Position numbers and translations under genes: made by a program. Of a stretch of 64,000 nucleotides of DNA, positions 35,470-46,900 are shown in pieces. Under the pieces are notes generated by a model. The model was not told the origin of the DNA, ran no database searches, and saw nothing but the letters and a program-made list of their open reading frames with translations. Source of the stretch: Mesodorylaimus sp. YZB2_4 (lineage: Eukaryota > Nematoda > Enoplea > Dorylaimida > Dorylaimidae); the NCBI GenBank assembly GCA_030248295.1, contig JASANH010001153.1, positions 181,983 to 245,982 on the forward strand, in the 5' to 3' direction. Position 1 is the first letter of the stretch. Every line of letters begins with the position of its first letter.

Positions 35470-36760
35470 GCATCAACATCGCTGACTTCGTCCTTGGGAG
35501 GGGGGCCAGATCGTCTTCCCAAACAGAGGGTCGAAGACAAGCTGGAAAACTTTAAATTTTGGCGGGAAAGTTTAACGGGACATTTGGACTTCCTTGCAAA
35601 ACCTGCATTTTACGCGTCCCTCTTTCAGGCCAGCCAACGACCACTTTTCAAAATATTCAAAAAATGAAACCGCGACGATGATTGCTGATTGCTGCTGATT
35701 GTTGATGTCATGTTTCAGGGCACAAAATCAAAAGCAGGAGAAATATTGAACAAGATAGCTGATAAGGGATTTGTGGTGATGGTACACTTTCTTCTGGATG
35801 TTACTCGCACACTGGCTAAATTCTCGATACGAGCTGAAACTTATCGTTAGGTGCGTATTGAAGAAATCCAACCAGCCTACTCAGGATAGCTTACTTGTTA
35901 GCAGCATGAAAGAAAACTGCGACACATCAATGTCTGACTTCATGCCCAACCAAGTTTTTTTTTCCGGAGGTCCAGCTGGCCAAAGCACAACGCGCAGCCT
36001 CGAACACTACTTCGCCTCTCGGTCTGTCAGACGGAGAGCGAAAATCCCGCTTGCAGGCGACGTTGGAATAGAACTTCACGAAGACACCCAAGGCTGGCAA
36101 GAGAAGGAAAAAATAAAACGACTGAATCAAATTTGTGGCCTTTTTCTCGATTGCTTAACAGGTCACATTCAGAATTGGTTTCCAGAGGACGCATGTGCTG
36201 ACTTTGACTTTTTGATCTGGCGAAGTGGCCCAGCGATGAGGGAGAACTGCGTTTGGCAAAGCGTCGATTGAATCGTTGGTGCGCAGGTTTCTGATAAATA
36301 TACTGTAGACCTTGCAACTGTGAACAAGCAATGGGAGAACCTTGTGACTGCTATTTCGGAGGACGCACAGTTTTGCAAGTACAAAAGGAGCAGTCTTGTC
36401 ATATTTTGGATGCATTACCAGCATGGCAACAATTTAGATGGCCCTTAAAATTAAAAAATTTGCCATTGGCAGTGCGGAAGCGGAGCGTGGTTTCTCTCAT
36501 CATGAAAGACATCAGAATTAGTCGGCCTGCGCTGCCTTCAAAAAACTTAGAGGATCTAATGGTCATTTTAATCAATGGACTGAAGCTGGAGAAGTTTCCA
36601 GCGGTTCTGTATGCGCAAGCGTGGGTAAACAATGAAAGAGAGCTTACCATGATGGGTCAGGTAGAAGTGGGCGCACGAAACCAAGAGAACCAATTGAGGG
36701 CGATGAGGGAACGCAGGACGTCCACGAAGAAGCTGATGATGATGTCGCTGTAGGAGAGCA
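35470..36760 (+). pseudogene. Decayed hAT-type (ZNF862/KIAA1586-like) transposase
   Basis: Blocks in different + frames follow the order of hAT-like transposases. First comes a stretch around 35,719-35,850 with a V-H-F-L-L-D-V-T-R-T-L-A-K helix. Next is 35,850-36,240 with F-L-D-C-L-T-G-H-I-Q-N-W-F-P-E-D. Then 36,318-36,430 carries T-V-N-K-Q-W-E-N-L-V. Last is a dimerisation-like end at 36,430-36,650 with R-S-V-V-S-L-I-M-K and L-E-D-L-M-V-I-L-I-N-G. At least two frame changes and stops separate them, so it is non-functional. No zinc-finger part or terminal repeats were identified. Family assignment rests on pattern memory of the C-terminal blocks and is moderate. Confidence 0.5.
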
Positions 36761-39035
36761 GCTAGATGACCTGCAGCGCATGTCGCAAAGCAACTTATTT
36801 TAATCCACTTTCGAGTATAAATATATAGATTCTTGCATTTTAGTATTCAAATTTCCCGCGAAAATTCAAAACTTTGTTACAGCCCTTGACGCCCTAGCCA
36901 GGCAACATATGGGGTCTTCGCCAAAAGAAACTGAAATTTTTCTTTGGGCAGGGGGCGTGGACCTAAAACAGGGGGTCTAAAACAGCAAAGTACACCTGTG
37001 TATACCTTGATACCCTTGCCTGGCGAAATATGGCGGTCTACAAATGTCAAGGGTCCCCGCTTACAAAATTCTATAGGGTCTATGTACACGACCTTGGATA
37101 GCCAGTCAGCGATGTTGAGCATGCAGTTTCTTGCGAACTTCCAAACTGGATGGCCCTTTTTCGAGTAGATGAGCTAGAACTTTGAAAGCAGTGAAAAGAA
37201 AAATACTTTTTCGCACTGGATTTGTGTCAGACGTGTAAAAACTCGTACTGTGTGTAAAGTTCGAATAAGTGCAAGTTCTTTGAAAATTTATTATATTTAC
37301 GAACTAGATCCACCTGCCATTCAACACAGCAATCTTTTTCTTTTTTCTTCAAATTTCCTCTCACTCACAGTGAGCTCCGTAAAAAAGCTGTAAATTTCAC
37401 TCTCTGCCAAATAGACAGAAATTTTCCTTTAATTTCTGCTGATCATAATGAATAAAAATGATTTTGCGATAAAGCTGCATTACTTGGTTTTTGCTTTAAA
37501 ATCAAAACCGTATTTAACTACTGTATACCTAGCCCGCACCTTCGTGCTGGTTTTTGCGTCTTTTGCTTGCGAAAAAATTTTATTGCATTCATTTTCACTC
37601 GATTGCTTACGCACATAAACGGTGACATAATTCATGATGCAGCCCTCTATTCATACTCACAGTCAGTCAGCAAAATATGCGAAGCAAAGCGAGCAACTAC
37701 AAGTGCACGTTATCTTGGTGCCCAGTGGCCTTGAACTAGCGGAGTCCACCGAGCGGTTACTCGGAGCAACATCAACAGTGGAAAGTAGGCGTTCCCACCG
37801 ATCCCGCTCTCTTTATTAACACAAATGGGCGACTTCAGTCCACAGCAAGAATAGAAACAGCTCACACAATTAGCAGCTGTAAAGCGAACATGTCCAACAC
37901 ATCTATCATGTGCAAAGCTTACACGGTCATAAGCGACCAGCGGGACATGAACAATGTTATCCTAATGACTGCGCTATAGACCAGTCAGAAGCATGTCATA
38001 AAAGTCAAGCTCACTTGGCTAGCAAAAGATGTTCTGTTTTTAGTTCCACAGCGAAATAAATAGCGAGACATGCAGTACGAGGGAGTTCAAAAAGTTATCG
38101 AAATTGTTTCATAAAACTGCAATCACAAACTGTTTTATCTCCTGCTCATCAACTTTACACTTTGCCGATGCAAATATAATCCACGAACCTTTTGAACACC
38201 CCGTCTATGCCAGAGCTCATAAGAGTGAGTACTGCGTACAGTAGTCTCGCGAAAATTATTGATTCATGCTGTCCAACTTTCACATTCCTAGCGAATCTGT
38301 CGATAATATCTTTGGCATAATCTACTTACATAAAGCATACGATTAGCTACTAACGGTAAGTAGCTGGTTAGGGGACCGAGGGCACTGGCTATGCTGTCTG
38401 ATCGTGAGTCGAGGACGCACGTGTCTGGTCGTGAGTCGCAGGACATGCATACAAGAAAGTCCTATCCTACATCAAACTACACCTGTCCTATCTAAGGACC
38501 CGCTGACCTAAGAGTGCGAGTGGCTTGGATCCAACAAAAAGTCTAGGTTGCTGCACTGGTGCATATCTGTCATATACAAGCATGGACTCCTAGCGCCACA
38601 CCCTTATTTTCCCTCAGCCCCCTCAGACAGGTAATCAAGAAGTCAGACAGCCAGTCGTGTCGAGTCATGCGGCACCCACCTCTAGGGGTCTTGACGTCCT
38701 TCACGGATGGCGCCTTAGCGGCTTTTCGATATAAACCAGGTTTATTTTTGCAGTAAACAACCATTTTCAAATCTCAAAAACGCTTGAATATCCATACCTT
38801 TTTATCAATATCTTGGTTGTGAAAAGATATAATATATTACCTGTTTTCTTTCAGAATACACGCCCTTCACGTGCCGCGTGTTCATTCCAAAAAAAACAGA
38901 TAGTAGATATGGATATCCCAAAAGATACGGATATGGATACGGTCTCGATATCGATATCGATATGCCAAATGATATAAATATCGATCACATATAGATGTGG
39001 ATATTGATATCAACAGTGGTCACAACTAGCCTCAA
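36761..39035. other. Intergenic spacer, no gene seen
   Basis: AT-rich with no recognisable gene. A pair of weakly related segments at 36,880-36,925 and 37,005-37,045 (CC-TTG-CGCC-TGCC-GGC...ATATGG) suggests local duplication. A GATATCGATATC tract lies near 38,945. Confidence 0.4.
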
Positions 39036-39254
39036 AAAAGCAGACATCAGAACCCGAACCCGGCGGGTGGGCGACGGGTATGGGTACGGGTTTGGGGAAG
39101 AGGCGACGGGTACGGGTATGGGCACGGGTATTCGTTCTTGTTTTTTTTTTTTAATAGCGCTACAAATTTGAATCTAATGCAGTTTGTGACTGTTTTTAGC
39201 AAAACAGTTCTGATGTCTGCTTTTATGCGGCGGGTATGGGTACGGGTATGGGTA
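39036..39254. repeat. G-rich minisatellite bracketed by an 18-bp perfect inverted repeat
   Basis: AAAAGCAGACATCAGAAC at 39,036-39,053 is the exact reverse complement of 39,207-39,224. Degenerate CGGGTATGGGTA units lie just inside the left arm (39,066-39,130) and just outside the right arm (39,228-39,254). It could be a small insertion or a hairpin-forming repeat. Confidence 0.6.
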
Positions 39255-39372
39255 CCAATGCAGGACTCTGAAGTAGATAGGTATTATAGACCAATTCAAT
39301 CCCATTTAATTTCCGATTGATTTGGTCTATAAAATTATACTATAAAAGTAAATTATACTTTTCAGCGAAATT

Positions 39373-40389
39373 TCAGGCGCGATCATTTGCTGTTCGATTA
39401 CTGCTGGCTAAAGCGATAGGAACTATAGTAGCCTGGTGTCCTATTCCAAACTTGCCCCTGGTCACTAAACCTATGAGTCTCCTCCTCAGTCTAGTGTTCA
39501 CACTTAAATATACGGCAGGGTTGATGCAGTGATTTGATGTCCAGGTGAACTGCATGCAAAGTAGGACGGCGGGTGTGGTCCAACCCAGACTAATTACAAT
39601 TGTGTACAAGACTTCGGTTACTGTAAACACTAGCCCCAAAATAAAACATTGCACCAATAATTTGATTTCTCTTCGCTGATTTTGACTCGCATCTAAATTT
39701 TGTATGGACTTCCTCATTTTGTGCACCCAACGCAGAGATAGGATGTTCAAAATTATTTCAATGGCTGCGCAAGTAGAATTAAACGATGTGTTGTACCAAT
39801 GAAGGAAATGGCCATAGGGGGTGCTGGTGTCGAAACCCCACGTGAAAACGGCTGGCACAAATCCAAATACCTTTATGCACAGAGAACCGTAAAAGTAGAA
39901 CAGTGTAAAGTAGACCCACGGTAGCACATGCAGCACACGCATGACCTTCGGCCTGAAACAGACGATGATAGAAGCCTGCAGCGAAAACTACTCAAAGCCT
40001 TACTTAAAAATCTGTCCAACCATATGCGATCTTGTTATTGCGATCCATCGACTAAATGCGATCAAAACGAATAAAACGCAGTTTACGTACCAGCATACCA
40101 GCGAGATCAGTCCCATGATGCGATCCAAGAAATCCAACTGGACCTTCGTGATCAGAACCGAGCCAGCGTAAAAACCCAGTGCGGCCAGTTCGAAAATGTC
40201 AGCTATGCTTAAATTAATCATTAACCTATACGTGGGGTTTTGCATATCCTTGTCAGTGTACATCAGGTACGAGCATATTATGTGCAGCGGGATGAAGACG
40301 ACTCCAGTAAGCACGTACGCTATGCCAACGTCGACTGATATTTCACGGCCACCAACATAGAGCGAGGCAACGCTGTCACTTTCGTTCAT
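39373..40389 (-). CDS. Seven-transmembrane receptor, nematode Srt-like (two exons)
   Basis: Predicted chemoreceptor-type GPCR. Exon 1 is 40,389-40,004 and exon 2 is 39,952-39,373. The 51-bp intron has a GTAAGG donor and TTTCAG acceptor and joins in frame (phase 2), giving 321 residues. The N-terminus has one N-glycosylation sequon. N-P-T-Y-R-L-M before TM2 is like the N-P-x-Y-x-x-M of nematode Srt receptors. TM3 ends in F-S-R-W-I-A-I. TM7 carries N-P-A-V-Y (NPxxY form) followed by basic residues. Single-exon reading would cut the protein in half, so the splice is needed. Srt-like placement is moderate; 7TM assignment is firm. Confidence 0.75.
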
Positions 40390-41275
40390 AGTGAAGGTAC
40401 AAAGTTAGCTCTGGCTACCTAATACAGTATCTTTGAGGCAGCGCCGGACAGAATTTAGTGGTGCTGGGTACAGTTGAGAACACGAGATTAGTTAATTTGC
40501 TACTAACCCGATTTTAGCACAACGAAAAACTTTTGTTCTGGAACTCAATGGAATCTCGTGCTCAACTTCATCTTTATTTCATGTCTTACTTAGTTTCTAT
40601 GATATCCAGCCTCTGCATATTAGGAGACACCTTCGACCAAAGCCAGACGGTCAGGGGTGCTGCCGCGGCAGATGCTTCTAACCGTGGATAATCACGCAAG
40701 GGCAAGTTGAACCTGGCGATCACGCACTTTAGGTGTGAAAATTGACTGGATTTCTTGCCGCGCGCAGTAAAATTGTGTAGGTACGAAACAATTATTCAAA
40801 AAATGCGCAGTAAGAAAAATGTACTACCTTTCCCAGTTTTTTCACAAATTCTTTTGTAATCTGTCATAACGATTCGCACTGAACAATAGTGCACATTCGC
40901 AGTAACTTTTGTAGGTCAGGGTCAGGGTCAGATAAACGTGTGGTCATCATCATCATCATCATTTTCCCATCATTCAGTCCCGCCTTTGGGTAGGCCAGGT
41001 CTGGGCCAACGTGCGATATTGTTACAAAATCGTAAAGGACTACTGTACTTTATCATCGACAGTCAGAGATAGCAACGCGGGTAATGTGTCTATTTTACTT
41101 TCGAGTGCGAATACGCGTTTGGTGACGGTAAAACATGATCATTGAACGCGGTTTTTTATAGCTCTCTAAATGAAGCATTGCGGTCACGATAGAAGACGAA
41201 CCGCTCACGGGTGCACTGAACAGTAGGTGGCTGAATATTGCACCACAACGGTAAAAGATGTTTCAGGTCTTCACT
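40390..41275. other. Spacer upstream of the Srt-like receptor
   Basis: No gene seen. It holds a foldback-end fragment near 40,821-40,847 and a short TCA microsatellite at about 40,944-40,962. Confidence 0.4.
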
Positions 41276-41737
41276 ATACCGTATTTCCTCGAAATTTTCC
41301 CCAGGGGGGAAAATTTTTCAAATGGGTCCCAGACGGAGGAGAATAACCAGAGGGGGAGAATAAAACTCAAACATTTTCCAGATGCCAGAAAGAAAGATAT
41401 CAGTAATAGAAAGATAGACAGTTTACAGCTTCCCAACAAGTGCTGCAAACTTTGCCTATTTCAATACTTCTCTTTCCGTATTCATGCTGCTCCTAACCGA
41501 ATTCAATCAATATGCACGATATCTTAGTCTTCAACCTCATCTTCATCATCTGACTCTTCAAGGAAAACATTTTCTATCATGCTAACACTAATTCACATTT
41601 TCCTCACCTGATAATTTTGTGCGGTAATTCGAATTCGTCCCCGGGGAGGATTTCCACAGGGGGGAGAATAAAGTTCAGTCGGGGTCTATACGGGGGAGAA
41701 TAACCAGAGGGGGGAGGATTTCGAGGAAATACGGTAT
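41276..41737. mobile_element. MITE with TA-flanked terminal inverted repeats (462 bp)
   Basis: Left end TACCGTATTTCCTCGAAAT (41,277-41,295) is the exact reverse complement of the right end at 41,719-41,737. Both ends carry TA, consistent with a TA target. Related GGAGAATAACCAGAGGGGG blocks sit near both ends (about 41,336 and 41,694). There is no coding sequence. Confidence 0.75.
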
Positions 41738-41805
41738 TTGCAGTGCTGCTAAATAAAACAGCATTTCCGAAGCTCTATCCAAAGCCAACCCAACTGTCAG
41801 GGTGA

Positions 41806-42026
41806 CATACGACAACCTTTATCGATTATACATGTTTTTCAGATATGGTGTTCCAGGCGCTGCCTCTGCCACAATGCATCACTCATCCTATTTGAAATTC
41901 TTCTCACGATTATTCCGCCTTTATACAGAGGTGGAAAAATACGAAATTAACAGGCCGACTGACTTGCTTAGGTCTTCATCATCAGGGAATATCTCGAGAC
42001 AGGAGACCTTGGTAAAGTTCAGTGCT
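41806..42026 (+). repeat. Direct duplication, copy 1 (copy 2 at 42,537-42,747)
   Basis: Aligned blocks shared with copy 2 include CTTATCGATT/TTTATCGATT, GTTCCAGGC-CTGCCTCTGCC, ACATTCTTCTCACG and ACGAAATTAACAGGC-GACTGAC. Divergence is clear but order is conserved. The copies are about 0.7 kb apart and non-coding as far as can be seen. Confidence 0.65.
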
Positions 42027-42536
42027 CTCTATAAAGCACTTGTTCTGGTATGCGTTCTTTGCTGCCCATGCACATCCAGGGATGACGCCCCCGCCCTTTT
42101 TATATACTATAGCCCGCAGTTGTCATGCACAGTTTACCTAGCCCTCGCACAACGGCTTGAATGCAGTGCACCAGCAGCGAGGTATACAGAATGCTAGCAA
42201 TAGTTGCTGCATGCGGATAGGATTACGGCGCATTGGAAAATGTAGAACACGCCAAAGAGATTTGCGGTTTCCATGAACATTTTAGGCAGGAAAGAGCATT
42301 CAAGCACCGAGAGAGTAGATGATAGATTCATCACGCTACAATCTCCACTTCAACCCACACACACACACACATTTCTTTCGCTCATGTGGCCGTTGAGTCA
42401 ATGCCCCTTGCACCTGGCTTTAGGGCATGCGATCACTCAGAGGCAGCACGCCTTTTCAACGTCATTATTCAAACTAAAGCCCCGTCACTCAAATCAAGCT
42501 TAAGAAAGATGTTTAAAGGAAAAACTAAAATTATCT

Positions 42537-42747
42537 GAACATGACAACCCTTATCGATTGAGCATGTTGCTCAGCATGCAATGTTCCAGGCACTGCCTCT
42601 GCCCCAACGCATCACTCTTTCTTGTTAACATTCTTCTCACGGTCTTGGGAAAATATTCTCACGAAATTAACAGGCTGACTGACAGCGCAGATCTTCATTT
42701 CCTGGGGTTAACGCGGGAGAAAAGACCCTCTGGTAGAATTTAGCTCA
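42537..42747 (+). repeat. Direct duplication, copy 2, abutting the start of GPCR copy B
   Basis: Second copy of the duplication at 41,806-42,026. It ends only 42 nt before the receptor ATG, so it occupies the 5' leader and proximal promoter region. Equivalent sequence was not seen upstream of the inverted receptor copy. Confidence 0.6.
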
Positions 42748-42789
42748 CGAGATAACGAACATCAGTTATCTTCAGCTTCACTTTCTGCC

Positions 42790-43905
42790 ATGCTAAAAGA
42801 AATTCAAAATTCAACCAACATATTTTCCAATGAATCTTCTCTAATCCGAATCTATCACACCCTCGTCTTTGCGTCAGGCATCTACGCCCTGATGATCGGC
42901 GTTGTTGGTGTATTCATGAATGCCCTCATAATTTACATTTCCCTCAAAACCTTACTCGAGAACTCGAAGCGTGAAACCCAGCATTTATGCATTCTGAGTA
43001 TGGCCATAGCTGATTTCATATTCTTGTCAGTTCATTGCCCGACGACATTCTTCGAATTCACAATCGGCTCCTACCCGCACGAAATCCTCTGCACTTCCGT
43101 TTTATACGTGGCCAATTTATCGACCGTGGCCTCGAGTATCAGCATATTGCTATTGAATATCGACAAGTTTCTTAGCCTACGTTTTCCCTTTCGTTACCTC
43201 GCACTGGTCACCTGCAGGCGAGGCAAAATCTGCATTTCGGCCTGTTGGACAGTGGCCTTTTCGTGGGCAACATTCTTCGTCTTCGGTCCAATCAATGCTT
43301 TGCGCGATCAATGCCAGCGCGGGTTTTTCGAGTTGGACAGCTTCTCCGCGTATTTCTCGTTGGTCATTTTGGCCTTCATGCTGCCCATCTCCATTTCCTT
43401 GCTGATCAGTATCTACGTGTATGTGGTGGCCAGGAGGGCTGCTGCTGCGGAGTATCGGCTAGTATCAGATAATGACACCGATCGCAAAAGTCATCTTCTC
43501 AAGATCGTAAAGAAAAAGTATGTTCGACGTGATAATCCAGACTCTGGCATGCTGCAAGAATACTGTGATCCTGCTATTGGTAATGAACTTACAGAGGCGG
43601 CAAAAGATTCCAAAGAAAATTTATCAATGCGCCGATTCAAAGCTGGTAAACCAAAGTCTGATTTAAAAACGGCAATTTTTGTATTTAGTACGACAGCGTG
43701 GTCGTTCTCGACGTCAATTCCGTATCGATTATTTACCCTTATTTATTACAACGATCGTGAAAGGTGGAGTGAATGGATGATATTTGCTCAGCTGCTGACA
43801 TACGTCTTGATCATGTCCAATCCAAGTGGAAATCCGTTCGTCATTTGCCTCGTGCAGCCGCAATATCGAGCAGGGCTTAAAAATCTTTTGAAATCCAAGC
43901 TGTGA
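42790..43905 (+). CDS. Rhodopsin-class GPCR, inverted-duplicate copy B
   Basis: Single-exon class A receptor, 371 residues. From N-S-T-N to the end of TM5 (about 220 residues) I count only six differences from the receptor at 28,705-30,084. TM6 and TM7 are likewise nearly identical. The third cytoplasmic loop is strongly different: K-S-H-L-L and R-R-F-K-A flank an unrelated middle with Q-E-Y-C-D-P-A. It shares the D-K-F form of the DRY motif and the S-G-N-P-F end of TM7. The start was chosen at the ATG immediately before the homologous region; the longer N-terminus of copy A has no counterpart here. The two genes are in opposite orientation about 12.7 kb apart. Confidence 0.82.
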   Translation: MLKEIQNSTNIFSNESSLIRIYHTLVFASGIYALMIGVVGVFMNALIIYISLKTLLENSKRETQHLCILSMAIADFIFLSVHCPTTFFEFTIGSYPHEILCTSVLYVANLSTVASSISILLLNIDKFLSLRFPFRYLALVTCRRGKICISACWTVAFSWATFFVFGPINALRDQCQRGFFELDSFSAYFSLVILAFMLPISISLLISIYVYVVARRAAAAEYRLVSDNDTDRKSHLLKIVKKKYVRRDNPDSGMLQEYCDPAIGNELTEAAKDSKENLSMRRFKAGKPKSDLKTAIFVFSTTAWSFSTSIPYRLFTLIYYNDRERWSEWMIFAQLLTYVLIMSNPSGNPFVICLVQPQYRAGLKNLLKSKL

Positions 43906-46900
43906 TTCTGTATCACGCCCCGTTTATTAGAAGCCGCACCCGGCAAGACACAAGGCAACACTGACCCATAAACAACGAAGGAGGCACCTTATATACCAGT
44001 GGAACTTGATCAGTTTGCATGGAGCATGCAGGTATCACCAATTATCATATATCTGGTCTTTCATCACTAGTCTTCTCTGGTTCGAACCGGATTCTCTGAT
44101 TCTCTTGTTATCGACCAATGTTCTTGTTGACTGAATGTTCTTGTTATTGACGACCAGGAACTGGCTGCGTGCAGGCCTATAACGTAAACACTACACCCCT
44201 GACAATTCGTGCCACGAGCTAGTAGGAATGACTTTTTCCGATAATAAATTTTAATTTTGTGATTAAGCGGCACCGTAATTCCGTTTAATAAGAGTGCCCC
44301 TGGCGAGTAGGGAAAACCTCGCGACGGTATGCTGGCCATACGGCACTCAGATTCAGTGCTGACACAGCCATGAGTTTCGTCCATGGAGGGTACTGTAGGT
44401 TTGAAAATGGAAGAAGCTGTGCCAAGTGAGCGACTTGTTCATAATTACTGCAATCAAGTTGCCCGAAATGTATTTTGGAAAGATAAAACTTGTTTTTTGT
44501 GAGTTGGTGCAATGCAATTTTTCATCACCTTTAAATAAGTTTTATTTCTTCGATCGAACCTATTAAAAAAATGATATTTCGGGGATGTATTCGCCATGTA
44601 TGTACTGTAAGCAGGAATACGGCGCTCCCGTTTTGGGCGCTCTGCTGGGCCATCTGCGCACCACTTTATCGCCGCGCGGATGGGGCGGCTGCGCGGTCAT
44701 TTTAGTGACCAGAGCTGGGCCAGCCCGGACTGGCATGTGGCGTATGGGGCTGCAGCCTGTAGGGATGGAGGGACTTTTCTTTAATAGTGGCAAAGAGCGC
44801 CTAGCGGGTAGAATGTAATTTTTCAAGCAAAGGCCCTGTACTCTACCTCTTTTAAGTTTTGATGAAGCGCCAAGGAAGGCGCGCTGAAAATTAAAGTGTG
44901 CTTTGTGAACTCCCGCCAAAATTACAGTATGGAGAACTACCGAAGTAGAAGAAATTTAATACCGTGACGTTTTTTTAGACATTCGCCCTTTGAATTCATT
45001 ATTACAGTACAATATTAAAATGCAGTTTAAAAATTCAATATGCTCAATATGCCTTTTCCGTTGTTTAGCCTACACATGACATCTGCTGCTGCATTCACAG
45101 CCGGTTTTTTATGAGTGCGCTCATAATCTATTTCACTTAACGGCAGCATGATCAATCTGCGAAATTGTGAACAGTCTCACGATTGAATTGGAGATCACCA
45201 TCACAAACTACCTATTCGACCTGAATCTTACAATTAGCTGAACAACATGAGCAAGCGCGGGAGCATGTATGGGCGAGGTCCAGATGCCTGGAGTCAAGGG
45301 ACTTAGAATATTGTGCACCGCGCCGTATGCGCCGCCTTTTCTTGATTTGTTGATGAAGTTGTATTTGTAGCTACTCTTTGCAAATAGAATATGCGAAAAT
45401 GACACCTGCTAAAGAAACGTAAATCACAGGTTTTCTCATAAGCCCATCATCTTTCGGGTACTTGTCTTTTCCCTCATATTGCAGGGGCAGGCGTGAAATG
45501 CACACGGGGACTGTTGACAGCCTTTTTAAGGGGGAATTCTGAGAAATCAAATGGATTTTCGTCCGTCATATAACAGACTTTGAATTAATAGGTGGATGGG
45601 ACTGAACGCATTTTCTCTATTTCTTTCGGAACCTTCTGGTGTTAAGTTATTGTTTCTCAATTCGAAAACTTCGACGTCGTGGAAAAATAAAACTCTCTTC
45701 ATCTGGCACTTTCACCCATGGCTATATGTGCTCACATAGTATAGCAACGGTTTTACCACATGACAAACAACCCAGTTCTGCGTCCTAAAATGTGGGCTTC
45801 GATGGGCCAGCTGCGCGGCGCAAAATGGAAGCAACCCTGCCCCCCCTGGCGCAAAAACCGGGGAAAAAAACCCCCCCTGTAAGCCTAACCCACTCGGCCA
45901 TGAGCTGGGTGAAAAAATTTAAAACGCTTCACCACACGAATTTTCGAGTTATCATTGCCAATGTGCACACTTCATTCAACGCAAGTATACTAAGGGAGCG
46001 TCAATAAAAAGAGCGCGAGGGGATATAATTTTTCCCTTTTTTCAACCACAGAAAAAGCTAGGAAAGACAGGAATTCGATTTGGACCCTCACTGATATTTC
46101 GTAACGTGGACGGCTGACCAGCCAACGTCTCTTGACTCTTGTGTGTAATAATCACCTCCTCGCCTCGAGAGAATGAGCATTTGCTGAAGCAGCAAGAATG
46201 CATCTGCGAAAGAATTGAGCAGCCTTTCACAAATGTGGGATTTTGGGGCAACGGACCTTGAGCAACGGCTGACAGCCTGATTTTGGAGGCAGCAATGACT
46301 CGATTAGTCAAATATTGAGCGGTGTTGTGACTTTTGCCGCTTGAAGGCCCCTAAAATTCTTGGGGATGCGGCTAGGACGGTTGGCTTAATGTGGAGGAGC
46401 CAGGGCACCATAAGAACGGCACTATTATGGATCCGTTTCCAGCTAATAGTTCTAATTGCTTGGGGAGCCATTCTTCGTAGTTGCCCGCCCCATTTGGCAG
46501 ACCTGTGGTGTGGGCCAGGCGCCAGCAAGGGACTTCGATAGCATATTCCCAAGGGTCCACTGCGGTCGTTGTCTCCCGTTTGGTTCATACTGCAAAAGTC
46601 GAGGAGTAGACTCCAGGGTCCACTTGGTGACTTGAAGGCGTGGCGTAGACGCCTGAGGAGGTTTTGTAGGAGTCGGGATCACAGTGATCAATGCAGGAAT
46701 GAGCCTTTCTACCAGGCTTAGTTTATAGATATACCTTGTACCGCTCGCTTGTAAGATCAGCGTGGATCCCTCGTCACGTGAGCGTGGACTATCGTAGGTC
46801 ACAACAATGGCAGTTGCTCGCTCTGGGATATTGCAGATCGTTGTTTCCACAACTGCTTGAGATAGATCAGTCGCATGGATGTGATCACCATGCTTCTTCG

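Noticed and set aside
39055-39260. CGGGTATGGGTA repeats considered as a CRISPR-like or telomeric array
   Set aside because: Units are degenerate and lack regular spacers; the genome is metazoan, and the repeat is not a clean telomere motif.
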